Origin: Moringa oleifera
Lineage: Eukaryota; Streptophyta; Magnoliopsida; Brassicales; Moringaceae
DNA length: 64,000 bases
Direction: 5' to 3'
NCBI GenBank assembly: GCA_021397835.1
Contig: JAJFZO010000094.1
Span: forward strand, 7,416,001 to 7,480,000
The stretch's first letter is position 1; every line of letters begins with the position of its first letter. Position numbers and translations under genes: made by a program. Under the pieces are notes generated by a model. That model was not told where the DNA came from. It searched no databases and was given only the letters and a program-made list of their open reading frames with translations. This document shows positions 45,271 to 63,559 of the stretch, in pieces.

Positions 45271-48200
45271 ATGGCTTATTCATATGGTCGCCTCCAGTTT
45301 CCTTCCCTGTCGCGTGCGCTTCTCCCCGTTTTCTCTCGCCAAATGAGCCTCTCCTCTTCTCTTCCTCGGTTCAACCAGCACATCTCAACCGCCTGGTTCT
45401 CATCCTTCCCCGCGGACCGAACCAGACTTCTATCCAAACCGCTTCACGCTCAAGCAAAGCGCGGTTCCTTACTCAGAAAAGAAGAAGTAGCTTCTGGTAA
45501 GCAAGCTCAATCCTCAATCAATTTATAAACGTAATGTGCATACGCAGTTAACGCGTTAGAAATGTTTTGGAGAGAGAATTGGAGAGCTCTCTCTTTTATA
45601 GTGGTACTTAATTTAAGTTTAATTTACTCATTGTTACGCTTTTAGCCGCTGATCTTCACTTTGAAGTACCTCTTAAAATCGTGAAATATCCGGACCCTAT
45701 ACTGAGAGCGAAAAATAAGCGAATTGGTTCGTTTGACGAGAACTTGAAGAAGTTAGTTGATGACATGTTCGATGTAATGTATAAGTAAGTTTTCTCATGT
45801 ATCTTTTTCTTATTATTTTTAAATGACCAATATATACTTATGGAAGAGAATATTCACTAGAGCATTAGAACATGAAGTACATAGTGTGTGGTTGTGTTCA
45901 TATGAGGTACTCAGCTGTCATTCTGTCTCACAAGCTAGAGGTCAGTGTGCGTTTTAGAAATTTTGGGCTCAAATTTTACATGATATTGCCTAGCTTTTGA
46001 AATTCTTATGCTATTTTTTTCTTCCAAATTTTATGATATTCTGCAAGAAACATTTCTTAATTTGGAAAAATGTCAACATAAACAGGTGACCAGCCTAGAG
46101 TTCATATTCATCATGGTCTTGATGGGAAGATTTTTTGCAATTTTTGGAGAAGCAAAATATAATTGCTAATTGATATCAGATTTCATATGATTGCAATTTT
46201 TTCCCTTGTCTCTTGGCTATTGCTATATTTTACAACTCAATGTCTTTCAAAGTGATTACCATGTTAGTTAGGATGTGTAGCAGAATATGCTTGTGCTGTT
46301 TAATCACTTTGAGTTTGGTAGTTTAAAATATTAGTCTTTAACTTCTAGCTATAAAGAGTACTTTCTATTTATAGGAGAGTTTGTTGGCTTTCCTTTTTTC
46401 ACAGAACTGATGGAATTGGGCTGTCAGCACCCCAAGTAGGAATTAATGTTCAACTCATGGTGTTTAATCCTGCTGGTGAACCTGGTAAAGGAGAAGAAAT
46501 TGTTCTTGTAAATCCAAAAGTCAGCAAGTTTTCAAACAAAAAGGTTCTCTTCAATGAAGGTTGCCTGTCCTTTCCAGGGATCTATGCTGACGTGGAGGTA
46601 CTCATAAGTAGCTATCTCTCTTAATGCTAACTCTTCTTGATTTTGACTTCCATCTGGAGAGGCATGCAGATGGAAGAAGGTCAACGTTCATGTTTCTTGG
46701 TCTCTTGCTATTTGGTTAAAAGAACTTAGGCGAAAGTTAGGAAGCTCTTCTTTGAATTTATTTTGGTGTTTAGTCATAGAACTGGAGCTTTTTACTCTAA
46801 TTTCTTTGTTAGCGTATCTATACATGAGCAATATTTCTATCTTATTTTTTGAGTTTGTTCTTACTCAATTTCTTGTTCTACACTTGATGAAAAGGGAGTT
46901 TATCCATATATTTTCTTTATGCAATGTTTACATGATTAAGATATAGATAGATAGATAAGTATGACATGCTTAAGATTTAATCTGAATGCATTTTGTTTCC
47001 TTTCTAACGAGCTTGAGTTTTCAGTGGCCATACCTTGTATATGTGCTTTTAAGGATCTTGTGCTTGTCTTCTTCTTCTTTTCTTTTCTCTACATAAAATT
47101 TTCCAGAAACAATTTAGCTTTTCTATCATTCTTTCTTCTTGCAGAGACCAGAATCTGTTAAGATTGATGCACGGGACATTACCGGCGCAAAGTTTAGAGT
47201 CAGTTTGTCAGGTCTTCCTGCACGGGTGTTCCAACATGAATTTGACCATTTGGAGGTTCTTTCTTCAAGTCAATTACTTTCTGATTTATAACTAATATGT
47301 CTATGGAAAGGATGTTTATGTTGCTGCCTTAAAAACTACCTGTGGTTTCAGATTCACCTTGTACTTATGCTCATTTAGTTGTTTGCTTTCATTATAAGAT
47401 TAAATATGTCCAAGGGAGTAATATGGACATGTTACTTTCATGATGTGTCTAAGGAAGTCTGAACCCCATCTATTTCCTACATTTCTGCAGAACTCAGTTG
47501 TTCTAAATGGCTTTTTCTCTTTTTAACTAAAATTCCACTTAAGCCTCTGCTAAAACCACATATTTAAGCTAAATCCTATTGCATTTGGTAATCTCTATGC
47601 ATCCATCCTTATTTGGCTTACTGCCTCGAAAGATGACAAAAGTTGGCAGAGTGCAGTGTATCTAGGAAAAGACACGTCCCAAGATCTTCATTTCTTTTTT
47701 AAAGTATTTTCTGCAGTTTTCATTGGACTGTGTTGTGGAGAAGCTTTCAACTACCAGTCATATGGTTCGCATGAGTATTTTTTGTAACATTTATTTATTT
47801 TTTTTCTTTGGCCACTAAGTCAGCTCATAAATTTGCAGGGAATTCTGTTCTTTGATAGAATGACTGATGAAGTTCTTGACGGCATTCGTGCAGAACTAGA
47901 GGTGACTAGAAACATCACGATAGTCCTAATATTTTCCAATCTTGCCCTGAAATTCTGTCTTTGTTTTGTAATGGCCTAGTCTCACCGAGAAAGAAAGGCT
48001 TATACTGTCACAACGTGTGGAAATTCCTTCTCTCTTGAGTGGAAATTATATCTGTATATAGAGGTGAGCTGATCTTGACATGAGATGATCACGGAGGCAG
48101 AAGTCCTTCCTATTAAAGTCTGTTACAAATGTTTACCATGTAACTTTTAGCCCAACATTGAAGCACAGGTCACCTAGTTAGCCAATATTTGAAAAGGCTT

Positions 48201-48487
48201 ACTGTTTTTCAAGTAGCAAACTTGGCAAAATGTTTGTTTGCCAAAAAGAACTGTTCTTAGAGGTTTTTGTTCTGTCACAGTCCTGTTTGGTATCTTTTAG
48301 TGAACAAGTGGCCTTTGTAGGATCCATGACCTTTTGCAGTTAAAGGAAATATAACGGTTTGCTTCAATGCTGATCTGTTTTGCAGTCCTTAGAGAAGCAA
48401 TATGAGGATAAGACTGGATCCCCAAGCCCTGAAAGGATAGAAACACGAAAAAGGAGAAAACCTGCTGTTGGTTTTGGAAAATCATGA
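45271..48487 (+). CDS. PDF1B: Peptide deformylase 1B, chloroplastic/mitochondrial
   Basis: Six exons: 45271-45496, 45646-45784, 46405-46597, 47145-47255, 47839-47901 and 48386-48487, giving 277 residues; all GT-AG, phases correct. The enzyme removes the formyl group from the starting Met of organelle-made proteins. All three family motifs are intact: GIGLSAPQVG (125-134), EGCLS (173-177, metal-binding Cys175) and QHEFDHLEG (216-224, metal-binding His217 and His221, catalytic Glu218). The N-terminal 75 residues are Ser/Arg-rich and without acidic runs, as for an organelle transit peptide. The basic C-terminal tail (ETRKRRKPAVGFGKS) is typical of PDF1B. A second in-frame Met (residue 25) is less likely as start since it would shorten the transit peptide. 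Positional counterpart in Arabidopsis: At5g14660. Confidence 0.96.
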
Positions 48488-50583
48488 ATATATACACAGG
48501 CTTCCTCAAAGACATTACATTTCACATAACATGTAACTATTAATATCCATTTTTCAGTTATATTATTTTCTGTCAGGTGGCATATTGATTATTGTTCTAA
48601 TCTCATTCTTATTCCTTTTCTTGTGATTCTTTAGGTGCCAAATCATGGAGCAAGAACCAAACAGTGGCAGGATGCTGAAAGTATACCTGGAGGAACTTGC
48701 TGAGTGACAGCTCGGATTGAATACATTGGGTTTAGTAGTTGGGTATATGGTTGAAATTTCAAGATTTTGACATCAGAGATGTTTGTGATTACATATATCC
48801 CTATCATGCAATAATATTTATAAAAATGTTTTATCTCGTTTACCACAGGGGAAGAGGGGGGGGGGGGGGGGGGCGGTTGGGGGGGGGGAGATTATGTTTC
48901 TAACTTCTGTTCTCAGATGGTCCCACACATTTAACCTGATTTCCATCCTTGTCATCCTGTGGTGATAAAGGTTAGTGAATTTAGGTTGGTGTATTTGGGG
49001 AACAAGAAATGCAAAATGTCACTCTGTTATCTTCAAGGAAGGCTAGAGAAATGTTCTTAGATATGATTTGTGCAAAGTACACAATCTTCTTTCGTATTCT
49101 CATTATTTCTCTTTCTTTCTTTTTGGCCCGATGTTCAGAATAATATGTACTAATTAGCTGGCACACACACTTAATGTAGTATGGCAAGATGATAAAAGTT
49201 GGAAGCAGAATGAGAACATTCAATGTTTCCAGCATGATAGTTTCATCGAAAAGAGAATCAATTGTTTGTTTTTTTGTTTCTATTTCTAGTGTGACTTATC
49301 AATCACGGTGCAAGTGTATGCAGATGTGTGTAGTCGCAGGAACTTTACATTGGAACTTGTTTTGAATGCATGTGTTCTATGTCTTCTTTTAACAGCCTTT
49401 GGTAAAAGAATGCATAGATGAACCCTGTGAGGATCAAACCCCAATCTCACCCTTTGAACTGTTCTTATTGGAGGAACTGCGATGAAGCTTGAAACTCATT
49501 GGGTCATCCATGTAAATTTTGTAAGATTGTTGGCACTTGAATGGTATACAGGGATGGGACCCAAAACACTAACGGAGGCCATGGTGTGGGGGCAACATCT
49601 TACCCCTGCCCCATTGCATCCCTAGATAGCAATTTGCAACACACCAAATTCATTGAAAAGTCAGCCTCAAGGATATAGCGAGGTACTAGTAATACAGGGT
49701 GGATATTTGCTGTCTTATGGCTAACTTTTGTTGTTCAACAGCATTTGTCTTGTATGATCTTGTGATGCTTTTATTCAGCAAAAAAGTGACTTTTACTGAT
49801 TAGGATGAGATACCATACACTGGTAAATGAGAATTGTTGAAAGAAATTTGGTGAAGGTTATCATATGTTCTTTCTTATAATGCTTACCTGTCTAGCTGTT
49901 GTCTACTGTTTGCCATTTGCATCCTGCATTGTCTTTGATTTTTCTATTTTTCTCTTAATTCTGCTTGTGAGGATGTTTCTTCGCTCTTGTATATACTCTT
50001 GGTCGTCCCTATTCCAAATTCTGTTTCTTGCAAGAAAATAGATATGTGAACTATTAGCTGGATTCCTTGATTATACCTTTGGCCCTTGTCCTTCACTTGC
50101 AAAGGGTCATATTCTTTACTGCATATAAATTGCTCAATTTCGAACACTGATGTTATATTTTGCAAGTCTGTCATAAATGGTCAGATGTCTCTCCTTATGC
50201 TTATTTTAGTATGCTGATTGAAGCCCTTCTTATATATTTAAATCTGGCTCATCTTATCTAATGGATAACGAGTCGATGGAGCACTGATGGTGCTAATGAT
50301 AGTTAGCGGTGGATTAGATCTTAATATGCCCTCAGTTAAAAAGATGCAGTTCTATAAGAAAAGGTTGTCATGTAGAAGACTTCAACACAATAAGCTTTTT
50401 TACAAATAGCTGTTTTTTATACTGTAGTCAAAGAGAAGCTGTGTCATACCTATGGAAACGAAAAGTTCTGGAGACTAAAGATTTGCCAGATTGGCATCAT
50501 GTTGGTGCAATATACTTCTTTTGCATATGTGAAGAAACCCAGACATCTCTTTTTCTGTAGCTACGTAACACCCTAGTATAAGC
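48488..50583. other. Convergent region between PDF1B and the polygalacturonase gene
   Basis: About 2.1 kb. The first few hundred bases are probably PDF1B 3' UTR. A G-rich tract (48856-48888) is listed separately. Remaining sequence is of mixed composition, with no supported ORF, RNA gene or repeat. Confidence 0.5.
48856..48888 (+). repeat. G-rich tract (G18, C, GG, TT, G10)
   Basis: Eighteen G, then CGGTT, then ten G, preceded by GGGGAAGA. It is a potential G-quadruplex on the plus strand, about 370 bases past the PDF1B stop. Confidence 0.95.
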
Positions 50584-53118
50584 TCAGCAAGAATCAGCAT
50601 TAGAGTGAATTCCAGCATTTGATGGCTTTCCTGTCTGCAAACAGTCAATTCGAGGGACAGTGGAAGTTTTCAGCTCTCCGTAGGCCTCCCAACACAAAGG
50701 ATCAGACACTTGTTCTGTCTGTTGAGCTGGTTTTAGCTGTATGGTAGATAGTGATACTCCTGAGCATGGGAAGCTGTCACTGCATGCAAAGTGTACAGGT
50801 TGCTTTGTATAGGTTCCTTGTATTCTTTCATAGTTTATTCCTGATACAGCCACAGCTGAAGTTTGATTGCGGCACTTGCCCTTGTCACAGTAGTATTGGT
50901 CAATCACAATTGGAATTGCAACTTCAGTAACTTGGATATTTGAAAACATGACTTGTTGTACAGAGCCTGATCCACCCTGCCATAAAAACAGTAAAGATGC
51001 TTAGATGATCTCTGTGATTTTTGAGTTTATTTCTAAATGCAGGAGCCTGGGCTTGTGATTTTGTCAGGGCAGAAAGGTAGCCATATGATATTGCATTAAT
51101 TTATACCTGCCAAGTCTTTATTCTAACACCATTTGATGTACTGTGCATTGTGACATCACGGACAGTGATATTTGAAACACAGGCCTTCATTCCATCCTTT
51201 CCCAGTCCTCCAATGCTAATCCCATGTCCAGGTCCACAATCCACATTGTGAATGTATACTTTTGAGCATCCAGTTTGTATGGATACACAATCATCTCCTG
51301 TAGAATGCAGTTGAACTTATGTTACTAAGATGTACAACTATGTAGGTAAATCCAGGCTTGCCGGCTCATTTGTCTACAGCTTCCGTCTCCAAGTTCTGCC
51401 GGCATTTTGATATCTATGATTCTTGTCTCTATTGGTGATTTTTAGAACCTATTGTGGAACTGTATTATTGGTGATACTTAACTGCTAATATCGTCTAATT
51501 ATATTATGATGAAGTTTAGAATTTATAATAGGGTCATATCTGTGTTGAACCTCTATGTAATGTCCCATCTATTCTTGTCTTCAACATTTCCCCTTTAAAA
51601 TCCCGGTGCTTGGCTCTGTTTGAATGTTCTTTACCTGCGCCGTCTAGAGCTGGCAATTTATAATGATGCTTTTGGTTATAAGAAAACAAAATTATCCTAC
51701 TCAATATTTTCTTATTACCACATGAGAGAGTGCTACTGTGAATGTCCACATTCTGAGAGTTCTGTAGGTGGATTCCGTCCGTGTTGGGGCTGTCCCCGGG
51801 AGACGAAACAGTGAAACCAGAGACCTGAACGCCAGCACAATCATCAAATTTCAGGTGGGTCTGAGGGCTGTTTTGTATTGTTATTCCGGTGATTGTCACA
51901 CCATTGCTTCCATAAAACCTCAGTGCCTGCATGTCAGATAAACAGCAGAAACAGGTAAGCTTTCTTGGTCTTAACATTCAATTTTTCTTGATCATATATA
52001 AAATGGTCTATTGGGCAGTAGAAATTGACCGTTGGTTTGGTGCTTGGCATCTTTCCACTAAGTTCAGTGCTTATCTGCCAGATAATCATTTGTATGAGAA
52101 GAAACGGTTAGTTTTGGTTCGAGTAGAGATAGTACTATGACCTGAATGGAAGTTTTGATTCTTTACCGATTCATTAGAGTTAGAGCTGCTTGTTGTTGAT
52201 TCTGATTCATCTGCAGGATCATGTGTAGGCTGAAGGTTCCACCACACTGAGCCTTGTCCGTCAATGATTCCTTTACCAGTGACTGTAATCCCTTTCAGAT
52301 CCCTGAACTCAATCCATTGCAAGAGACCTGATCCCCAGGCTCCAGAGCTTGTAGGAGCTATGATCTTGCCGTCCAACTGCATGACATTTTAGTGAACATA
52401 TAATTATTTCAGATTAATATGGTCCATTGCTTTTATGATTGGATTACACATTTACTCCAATCAGATTTAATTTTACCTGGAAAACAATATTCTCTACACA
52501 ACCGCGGCCTGAGAAGGAAATGGGTCCTACAAGGAATACGGACCCAGATGGAACCACCATTGTTGCTGCCTCCACCTTACATGCTGCAGCCCACGCTGCT
52601 TCAAATGCCTACATTATGGATTAAGGTATGAGCTCTAAATGCAGATGATAACGGTAAAATTACTGATAATTAATAAAGATGATGCTTTAATTTCTTTTCT
52701 TCCCTTTAGAATTTATAATTAGTAATGGTCATTTCTTCGGGGTTTGTCAAATCTCTACCGAATCATTTGATAAGGACAATAGAGTTGATAGTGGCTAATT
52801 AAATGCTATATTTTGCAATTTTGGCATATGTCTTTGGTCAGTTTTTTGTTCAAGAACAATATGTAAAAGCACATGAAAAAGTCAGAATAAGTTCACCTTT
52901 GTGTCATCGCTATGGCCATTGCCTTTAGCACCATAGTCTAACACACTGAAGGTGGCAGACGACTTTGCTCCTCCTGTTGTTTTTGCAGTATGCAATCTTC
53001 TTCCAAGCAGTCTCCGCTGCTTGCCTTGCCTAGCTATGCAGGCTTCAAAGCTTGAAGACAAAAGAAACAAGGCAATAAGAACATCCAATGAGAGCTTTGC
53101 TAAGTTAAGCCTACACAT
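50584..53118 (-). CDS. Polygalacturonase (glycoside hydrolase family 28), secreted
   Basis: Six exons: 53118-52897, 52608-52477, 52376-52167, 51926-51719, 51297-51107 and 50976-50584, giving 451 residues; all GT-AG. For exon 3 the donor at 52166 (AATGAATCG/GTAAAG) is the only nearby one that keeps frame with exon 4. A signal peptide covers about 1-29. Family motifs are all present: SPNTDG (Asp catalytic, 234-239), GDDC (258-261), [10 protein letters not shown] (281-290, His283 region) and RIKTW (316-320). The enzyme cleaves homogalacturonan in the cell wall. The [20 protein letters not shown] start and a Ser-rich insert (about 176-188) place it in the plant clade with At5g14650 and At1g48100, involved in wall remodelling. 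Whether it acts as endo- or exo-enzyme cannot be told. Confidence 0.95.
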
Positions 53119-53185
53119 CTTGACTTATTAGCTTAATTAGCTAGCTAGAGAGAGGTTTAAGGAAAAGGCAGACCAGTGGGTTCAG

Positions 53186-53192
53186 ATTTATA
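53186..53192 (-). promoter_or_regulatory. TATA box of the polygalacturonase gene
   Basis: CCTATAAATC on the minus strand about 70 bases upstream of the ATG, predicting a leader of about 40 bases. Confidence 0.65.
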
Positions 53193-56100
53193 GGCTCCTG
53201 GGAGGAAAGTTGATTTACTAACTGTACACACACATGAGGCATAAAGATGAGGACAAGATCCTAGACTGTTAATTAACTGCCTTCTTCAATACATTGATTT
53301 CCATTTTGTCAGGCTAATAAGAAAACGACACCTTTATTTCTTATTGGTGAAGATGTTGCCCTCTTGATATATATATATATATATAATTATAATATTAAAA
53401 TGAGTATATGATATACTACCTTGCGATAATATGACACACACTTATACGTGTGCATTGTATTAGAGTTGTTAATTGTAACTCAAAGAAGTGAAGACAAACA
53501 GGGAAAAGTATATGATACCTACCATATTGTACTGTACAAAGATTTATTAGCCAATGAAGAACCCATAGCTTCATTACTTACAAAAAAGGTTGCTCAATTG
53601 ACCATTTTATTGTTCTAGTGATACAATAATTTCCTGATGATTTCAAGTTGGAAACTCAGTAGAAAAATGAAGAAGGTGGAAACAGCCTTCATGATATTTA
53701 CAATTCATTGAACGGCAAGCACAATTGAATTTTCATCCACACAACTAATGATCAGATACCAAGGTATTCTTTGACACGTTGATTTGATTTATTCCTTTAA
53801 GATTGACAAAAAGTGTTTGATGTAAGGTAAAGGTATTATCAATTTTTAAACAAGATTTACATCACGAATGAATTTCACATCAAAGCTAGTAGAAAATACA
53901 AGAGATACATATACATACATATTAGTGTATGTATCTTACAGCTTAAGTACATAGTAGATTTGCGACGGCATGCATACGTTTCCGACTCTAAATGAATTCA
54001 GTTAATTAATTAAACCATGAGTGTCATGCAACGTCATGCATACATTACTTGTGAGTCATGTGTGTCAAAAACTGATAAATTGATGGTCGTTCTAATTTGT
54101 CCTGAAACCATGCTCCCGTGTTCTAGCTAAGTCTAAGATTTTGTCATCTTATTATTACCTAAAAAAGAAGAAAGAACCTGTGCAATATAAAATATCTAAC
54201 AAAAATTAATGGTACATCTTTGTGGAAATAGAGCAGCACTTAAAATTTCAATGCCCAGGAAATCCATGGAAGTTTACTTCAATTTAACGCCATGAAAAGC
54301 GGCCAAAGGCACGGCAAAATCTTTGGAAGTAAACCCTAGACAGATAGAACATGCACCTCCAAATTTTTCTTTCTTTCTTTCTTTCTTTGGTAGTGTAAGC
54401 TAAAGTTTTCTAGGGTTGCATGCAAAGCTGTTTCTATTGGCTATGAATTAACTGATGAAATCAAGAAAACGGTGTAATTAACCAGATATCCTGCCATGCA
54501 TTTAGGGATTGACTTTTCTGTCTTAAAACTTAGAAAGCAACTAGGTTTTCACTGTTACTATAACCTGAATAAAACCCTAGGCAAGATAGAGGTTAATTAA
54601 TTAAATCAAACCAGTTAATTAAACAAATCCTGTTAAGCAGACTTTTTTTCCATTTTACTTTCCCGTGATTATGGATCGGTTCTTATAAAACAATATTAAT
54701 CGCACCTCAACCTTCTTGTTCATTGAATTCACTATGATCACTCCAAGCAACAAGATGGAGAAAGAAACCAAAAATTATTCATGGCAGACGCAAAGTTTGA
54801 AAATATATATTCGAATCCCTTATTATTATCAATTAATGAGAAGTAAACTCAGGCTTAACACTCCACGGTGCCTTATAAGGCCAAGTAATTAACTTAGGTG
54901 GCATCATTTCAGAACAACCAAAAACGAAAAAATATTGTAAAATGACAAACTTAGATCACGGTGATTATATAAGACATCGTCATCTACAGTTAAATGGGTA
55001 TTAGTTTTCGCAATTTTTTTGTCCGAATTTTTAGCTTCGTAGCAACAAATTCGACTGTGATGAACGGGTTTGCTTTGAAGCTAATTGAAATCTCCTGTTA
55101 GACATGTGAGTTTGAATTTGATAATCCAAATTAATTTGGATTTGATGTGATGGTAGCTGGACAGGTGTTTCCGGTTTTGCCCTTTTGAAATTCTTGGGCA
55201 GATTTTAATGAATCGTTGAGTCAAAGAGACAAATTTGATGATATTTGGGGCCGTGATCCCTCACGGAAATCAAATGTGCCGTCCCACGCAACTTGGTATC
55301 CATGTGTGTGAAACATATTGTAATATATTGGTATTATCGTCACATATTAATAATAGAAATTTTTATATAAACAAATTGGAGTTAATAAAATTAAAAGTAT
55401 GCAAATTAAAATTTTATAAATTAATTAATTGTAATTTTAAATTTTCATGGATATAAAAAGGTTCAAATTATGAAAAAAGAAAAATTTTTAAACAATTTTC
55501 ATTATCAAATATTTAAAAAATTTATAAAAAATAATTCATGAGCAAATTTTTGAAGTATTTCATGAAATACTATTAACTTTTTATAATTTGAGCTATGATT
55601 TAAATTAAATCAAATTCAAATATTAAATATATGATTAAATAAATTGATGTTTTTAATGATTAATTAAAAAGCTTGTATGCATTATAATTTTTTTAAATAT
55701 TTATTTAACAAATTATTTCTTTCACATTCAATGTTAAGAACTTTAAAGTGATTAAATACTTCTTAATTTGAGAGAATAAATGACAAAAATTAGACCCATG
55801 GGCTTAATTTTTAACCCAAATCTACTTGAAGCAGATAGAATTATTGAATTCCAAACCAAGCCCATTTTAAGCCCATTAAGCTCTCTTCTCAATTTTTTCT
55901 TTTTTTAATCAAATCGTATCAATTTTACCTTTCGTACGACGTCGTTTCAGGCCGAAAAAACTGTCACTTTCCTCTGACAAGAGCATTACGATTACGCTTA
56001 ATAAAATAGAGAAAAAGAAATACCAGTACTTTTCAATGCTGCTCGCCCTCCTCATCATCAAAGCCGTTCAATAGCTTTCACAATGTTCGCTTCCTCCCTT

Positions 56101-56280
56101 GAGATCAATCCAACGGTTCTTGGAGAATCATAATGTAGTCTTAAAGGTACGGTACTTTTTTCCCCAATCTGAAAAGATGGTCAACACGATGACGTAAGTA
56201 TAAGCTCGTCCAACAATTATATGCCACGCAGCGAAGTAACTCCGGAGCACGGACTTTAAAACTAACTTTTAACTAGATTT
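53193..56280. other. Intergenic region between polygalacturonase and kinase promoters
   Basis: About 3.1 kb between divergent genes. It contains a (TA)n microsatellite (53367-53384), a (TTTC)n run (about 54367-54388) and an AT-rich piece (55320-55760). No ORF or RNA gene is supported. Confidence 0.5.
53366..53385. repeat. (TA)n microsatellite
   Basis: About nine TA repeats in the polygalacturonase promoter region. Confidence 0.85.
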
Positions 56281-56560
56281 GATAGGATCCTATTGGGGTC
56301 CGCTTGAGGCAGAATCAGAGGAACACGGGGCATCCATTGAGAGAGGGAGCGAGAGAGACAGTCTTACTTAGTCAAAAGTCCCAAGCAACATACTCCGTAT
56401 CTGAAACTGCGAAGACTCGTTTTCTTTTTGTTTTTCGTTTATTTTTATATATTTTTCCTCTTTGCGCATTCCCTTTTCCAAGGAAAATTTCTAGGGTTTC
56501 TCTTTACTCTCTTTCTGTGGGAAAAGAGTTGCAAAATGTGAGGGATGTGCAAGCTCACAG

Positions 56561-58134
56561 GTATGCCTCTTTGGTTTCTTCTTCTCATTTTCTTTTTGGC
56601 TGGTGAAAAAGGAGAAGGAAGTATGAATTTGTGATTCGCAGCTTTTGGTTTTGGCTTAAAGAGAAACTAAAAGTTTAGTTAGCTTCCTACAAGCTTCCTC
56701 GAGTGAACTCCTTTTCTTTTTCCTGTTCTTCTTTTCGACCTCTGTCGTGATACTTAGGTTATGTGTGTTTGTGAGTGCGTGCTGGGTTAGTGTCGAGCTT
56801 TTGTAGAGTTCCTGACTCTTTATTGGATAGTGACAAGAGTCGGAAAGTGGTTGGCTTATGCTCTGTCTGTTTACGGGGAAAATTATAGCTGCCAGAGGGA
56901 GAGACAGTTGCAATTTTTTTTTTTTGTTTTTGTCCATTTTAAATATTTGGTTTTTGTTGTGCTGTTCATGTATCAGGCAAATAATAATTGAAGTGCAAAA
57001 GGTCCAACAAATTTGAGTGTCATTACTTGGCAGTTTGAAGCTTATAGTTTAATGGTGTGAGATGCCCTTTTTACATCTTTGTTAATTTAGTCGTTGTTCT
57101 GGATTTAGCACCACTTAAAGATACCTGGGCCTTAGGATAGGTTTGGCAACAAATGCTAATGAATTTGGGGAACAAAATTTTTTGTTTGTTTTACGAATTG
57201 GATTCTTGTAAGTTGAGAGAGCTCAAAGTTGGTTGCTCATTCGAGTGCCTTGTAACATTCGTAACTTGCTTCTTTGTGTGAGCATTGCAGGTAAAATGTA
57301 CCTAGGATTTGCAAAAATATTCCTTTATTATTTGACAAGGAAAGTAATATCTTGAAATTATTGACGGCGGATATGCTTGAATGACATGTAATGATAGCAT
57401 TTGCTTCTTCCATTATTATGGTAGCTAAACTTCTATGTAGATTTTAATATGTAGTAGTTTTCAACAATCTTTAAACTGAACCTGCGTAATGGACTATGTT
57501 ATGATTTGATGTTACTTCCTTATAGAGGTATAGATATATGGTAATTTTCTTAATTTGCTTATGATGGACACGTGCCTTTTTATTTGTTAGAAATGTGGGT
57601 GATTGAAGTAAAATGGGTGCCGACTTAGCATTTTGGAGCCAAATTCTAGGTCCATAACTCCTACCAATCCCTTCAAGATTAAAAGGAGTTCAGAATCATA
57701 TGGCAATCCATCAATCCTAAGTCAAATTTTTGGAGTGCTTAATCTGTGTGATGCAGAGAATGCATGGTGAAATTTGAAGGAAGTTAGAAAAATGTATATA
57801 TGTTGTAAGTTACGAGTTTAAACATTGGAAGGAGTGGATAGTAACTCAACTTAACTAAGTGGAGTGTATTTGCCTATTGTTTCACAATATACTACTAATG
57901 ATGTTCTTTTTGCTCTTTAATGAAATTAGTTACTTATGAAGGGAAAAATCTTAATGAAGTACATCAAGTGCTTCTGCGGCATGCTAGGTGCTGGATGCTG
58001 AGGGTTGTATGTGATTACTTATTTGTACTGAATGATCAGTTGATATATTCACTCTTCATCTTGTTGAATTGTTTTCATAATCGTAATGGTGAATATAATT
58101 ATAGTTTGATATTAGGTTTCCCTATTTTTATGCA
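56561..58134 (+). other. 5'-UTR intron of the shaggy-like kinase gene
   Basis: Donor CTCACAG/GTATGC at 56561 and acceptor TTTTTATGCAG ending at 58134 give a leader intron of 1574 bases; 68 bases of UTR follow before the ATG at 58203. The first UTR exon (about 56290-56560) is CT-rich. Several shorter ORFs in the intron lack coding character. Confidence 0.65.
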
Positions 58135-58202
58135 GGTCATAGAGCTGCCTATCTCTGAAATAAGTCCTTTTTCTTTGAGAGCTCTCTTTTAGTCCCCTTC
58201 AT

Positions 58203-62330
<4,128 letters not shown>

Positions 62331-63555
62331 ATTGTAAGATCAATGTTGATAGGTCTGCAGTATTTGTTCAATTTGTATTGCATGGGAACAGAGACTTCCC
62401 TGTTTGTCATTAAGACACTCTTCCTCAACTCCTAGCTGTTCTCACTGATGACACTGTTGAATCTGTTCAGATGGATAATTTCTGTAATTTTATTACTTGT
62501 TGTACATTTGGTTCTCTGTCATCTCTTCCTAGCTCTGACTATCTATTATCTTCTCTGGCTTTCTCTCTTTTTTTTCTCTCTCACTATCCTTTCCCAGTCA
62601 AACAATAAACTCCAGATGCAGGCACAAGTGAAGCCAGAAATTCTGATGGGAAAGAACTTGCAAATTCAGGATGTTTCAATATGTGAAACCAAACCATTTC
62701 AGCTATGACTATAAGATAGTTATTAGTCAGTGTTCGTCCAAAGAAACTGATCTGCTTCCATCCTCCCTCAGGCCACTTAAACAGTGACCAAAAGCCACTT
62801 ATCCAACTGTAAACAAAGAGCATTGGTTCTTTCACATTTTTCCAACAGAGGAGCCTGAGAGTGCCTCAGATCAGACAACCGTAGTCTCTCTTATCATGAT
62901 TGATTATCTACTATTAACAGTGATTTATCTCTTCAACTATTATCCCTCGGTGTCCATGTTACTTTCATTCCAATCAAAATTAAAAAAGAATGCATAATTA
63001 GATTTTGAAGAGAGTTGAAACCGTGGCATCCATCAGTTATTTCTGTACTTATCTGTGTTTCTTTTTTTGAAGTATACATATTTTTGTTTTAATTAGAGTG
63101 TAAATTAACTACAAATAAATTTTTTGTAAATTAAATATTTTAGTTTTTATATTATTATTAATCATATTAAAATAAAATAAAAATTTTAAATTAATAAAAA
63201 ATTATAAATTATTATTTTAAATAAAACATTATTTAATTCTTAATCAAAATGACGATGAACATATAATAATAATTAATATATTAAAAAATGAGATAGTTTT
63301 ACTTATTATTTATTGATTTATTTAATTGTTATTATTTTAAAATAAAAATATATTAAAAAATAAAATAATTATATTTAATTAATTTATCTAATTTTTATTA
63401 TTTTAAAATAAAAATTATATTAAAAATAAAATAATTGTTTTAATTTAATTTTATTTATATCACTTTAAAACAAAAATAAATAATATAATGAATAAATGAA
63501 GAGAGAGAAAAAAGTTGCAATCAATTTGACAGTATCACGTGATTGCATAAAAAAA
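62331..63555. other. Kinase 3' flank and AT-rich spacer
   Basis: About 62331-62900 is of mixed composition and would include the kinase 3' UTR. From 63060 the sequence is strongly A/T with repeated TTATTTTAAAATAAAA-type phrases (for example near 63330, 63400 and 63465). No gene was seen. Confidence 0.5.
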
Positions 63556-63559
63556 CTAA

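Noticed and set aside
52141..52166. Alternative donor CATTCAG/GTCATAG for polygalacturonase exon 3
   Set aside because: Gives the wrong phase for exon 4; the donor at 52166 keeps the frame.
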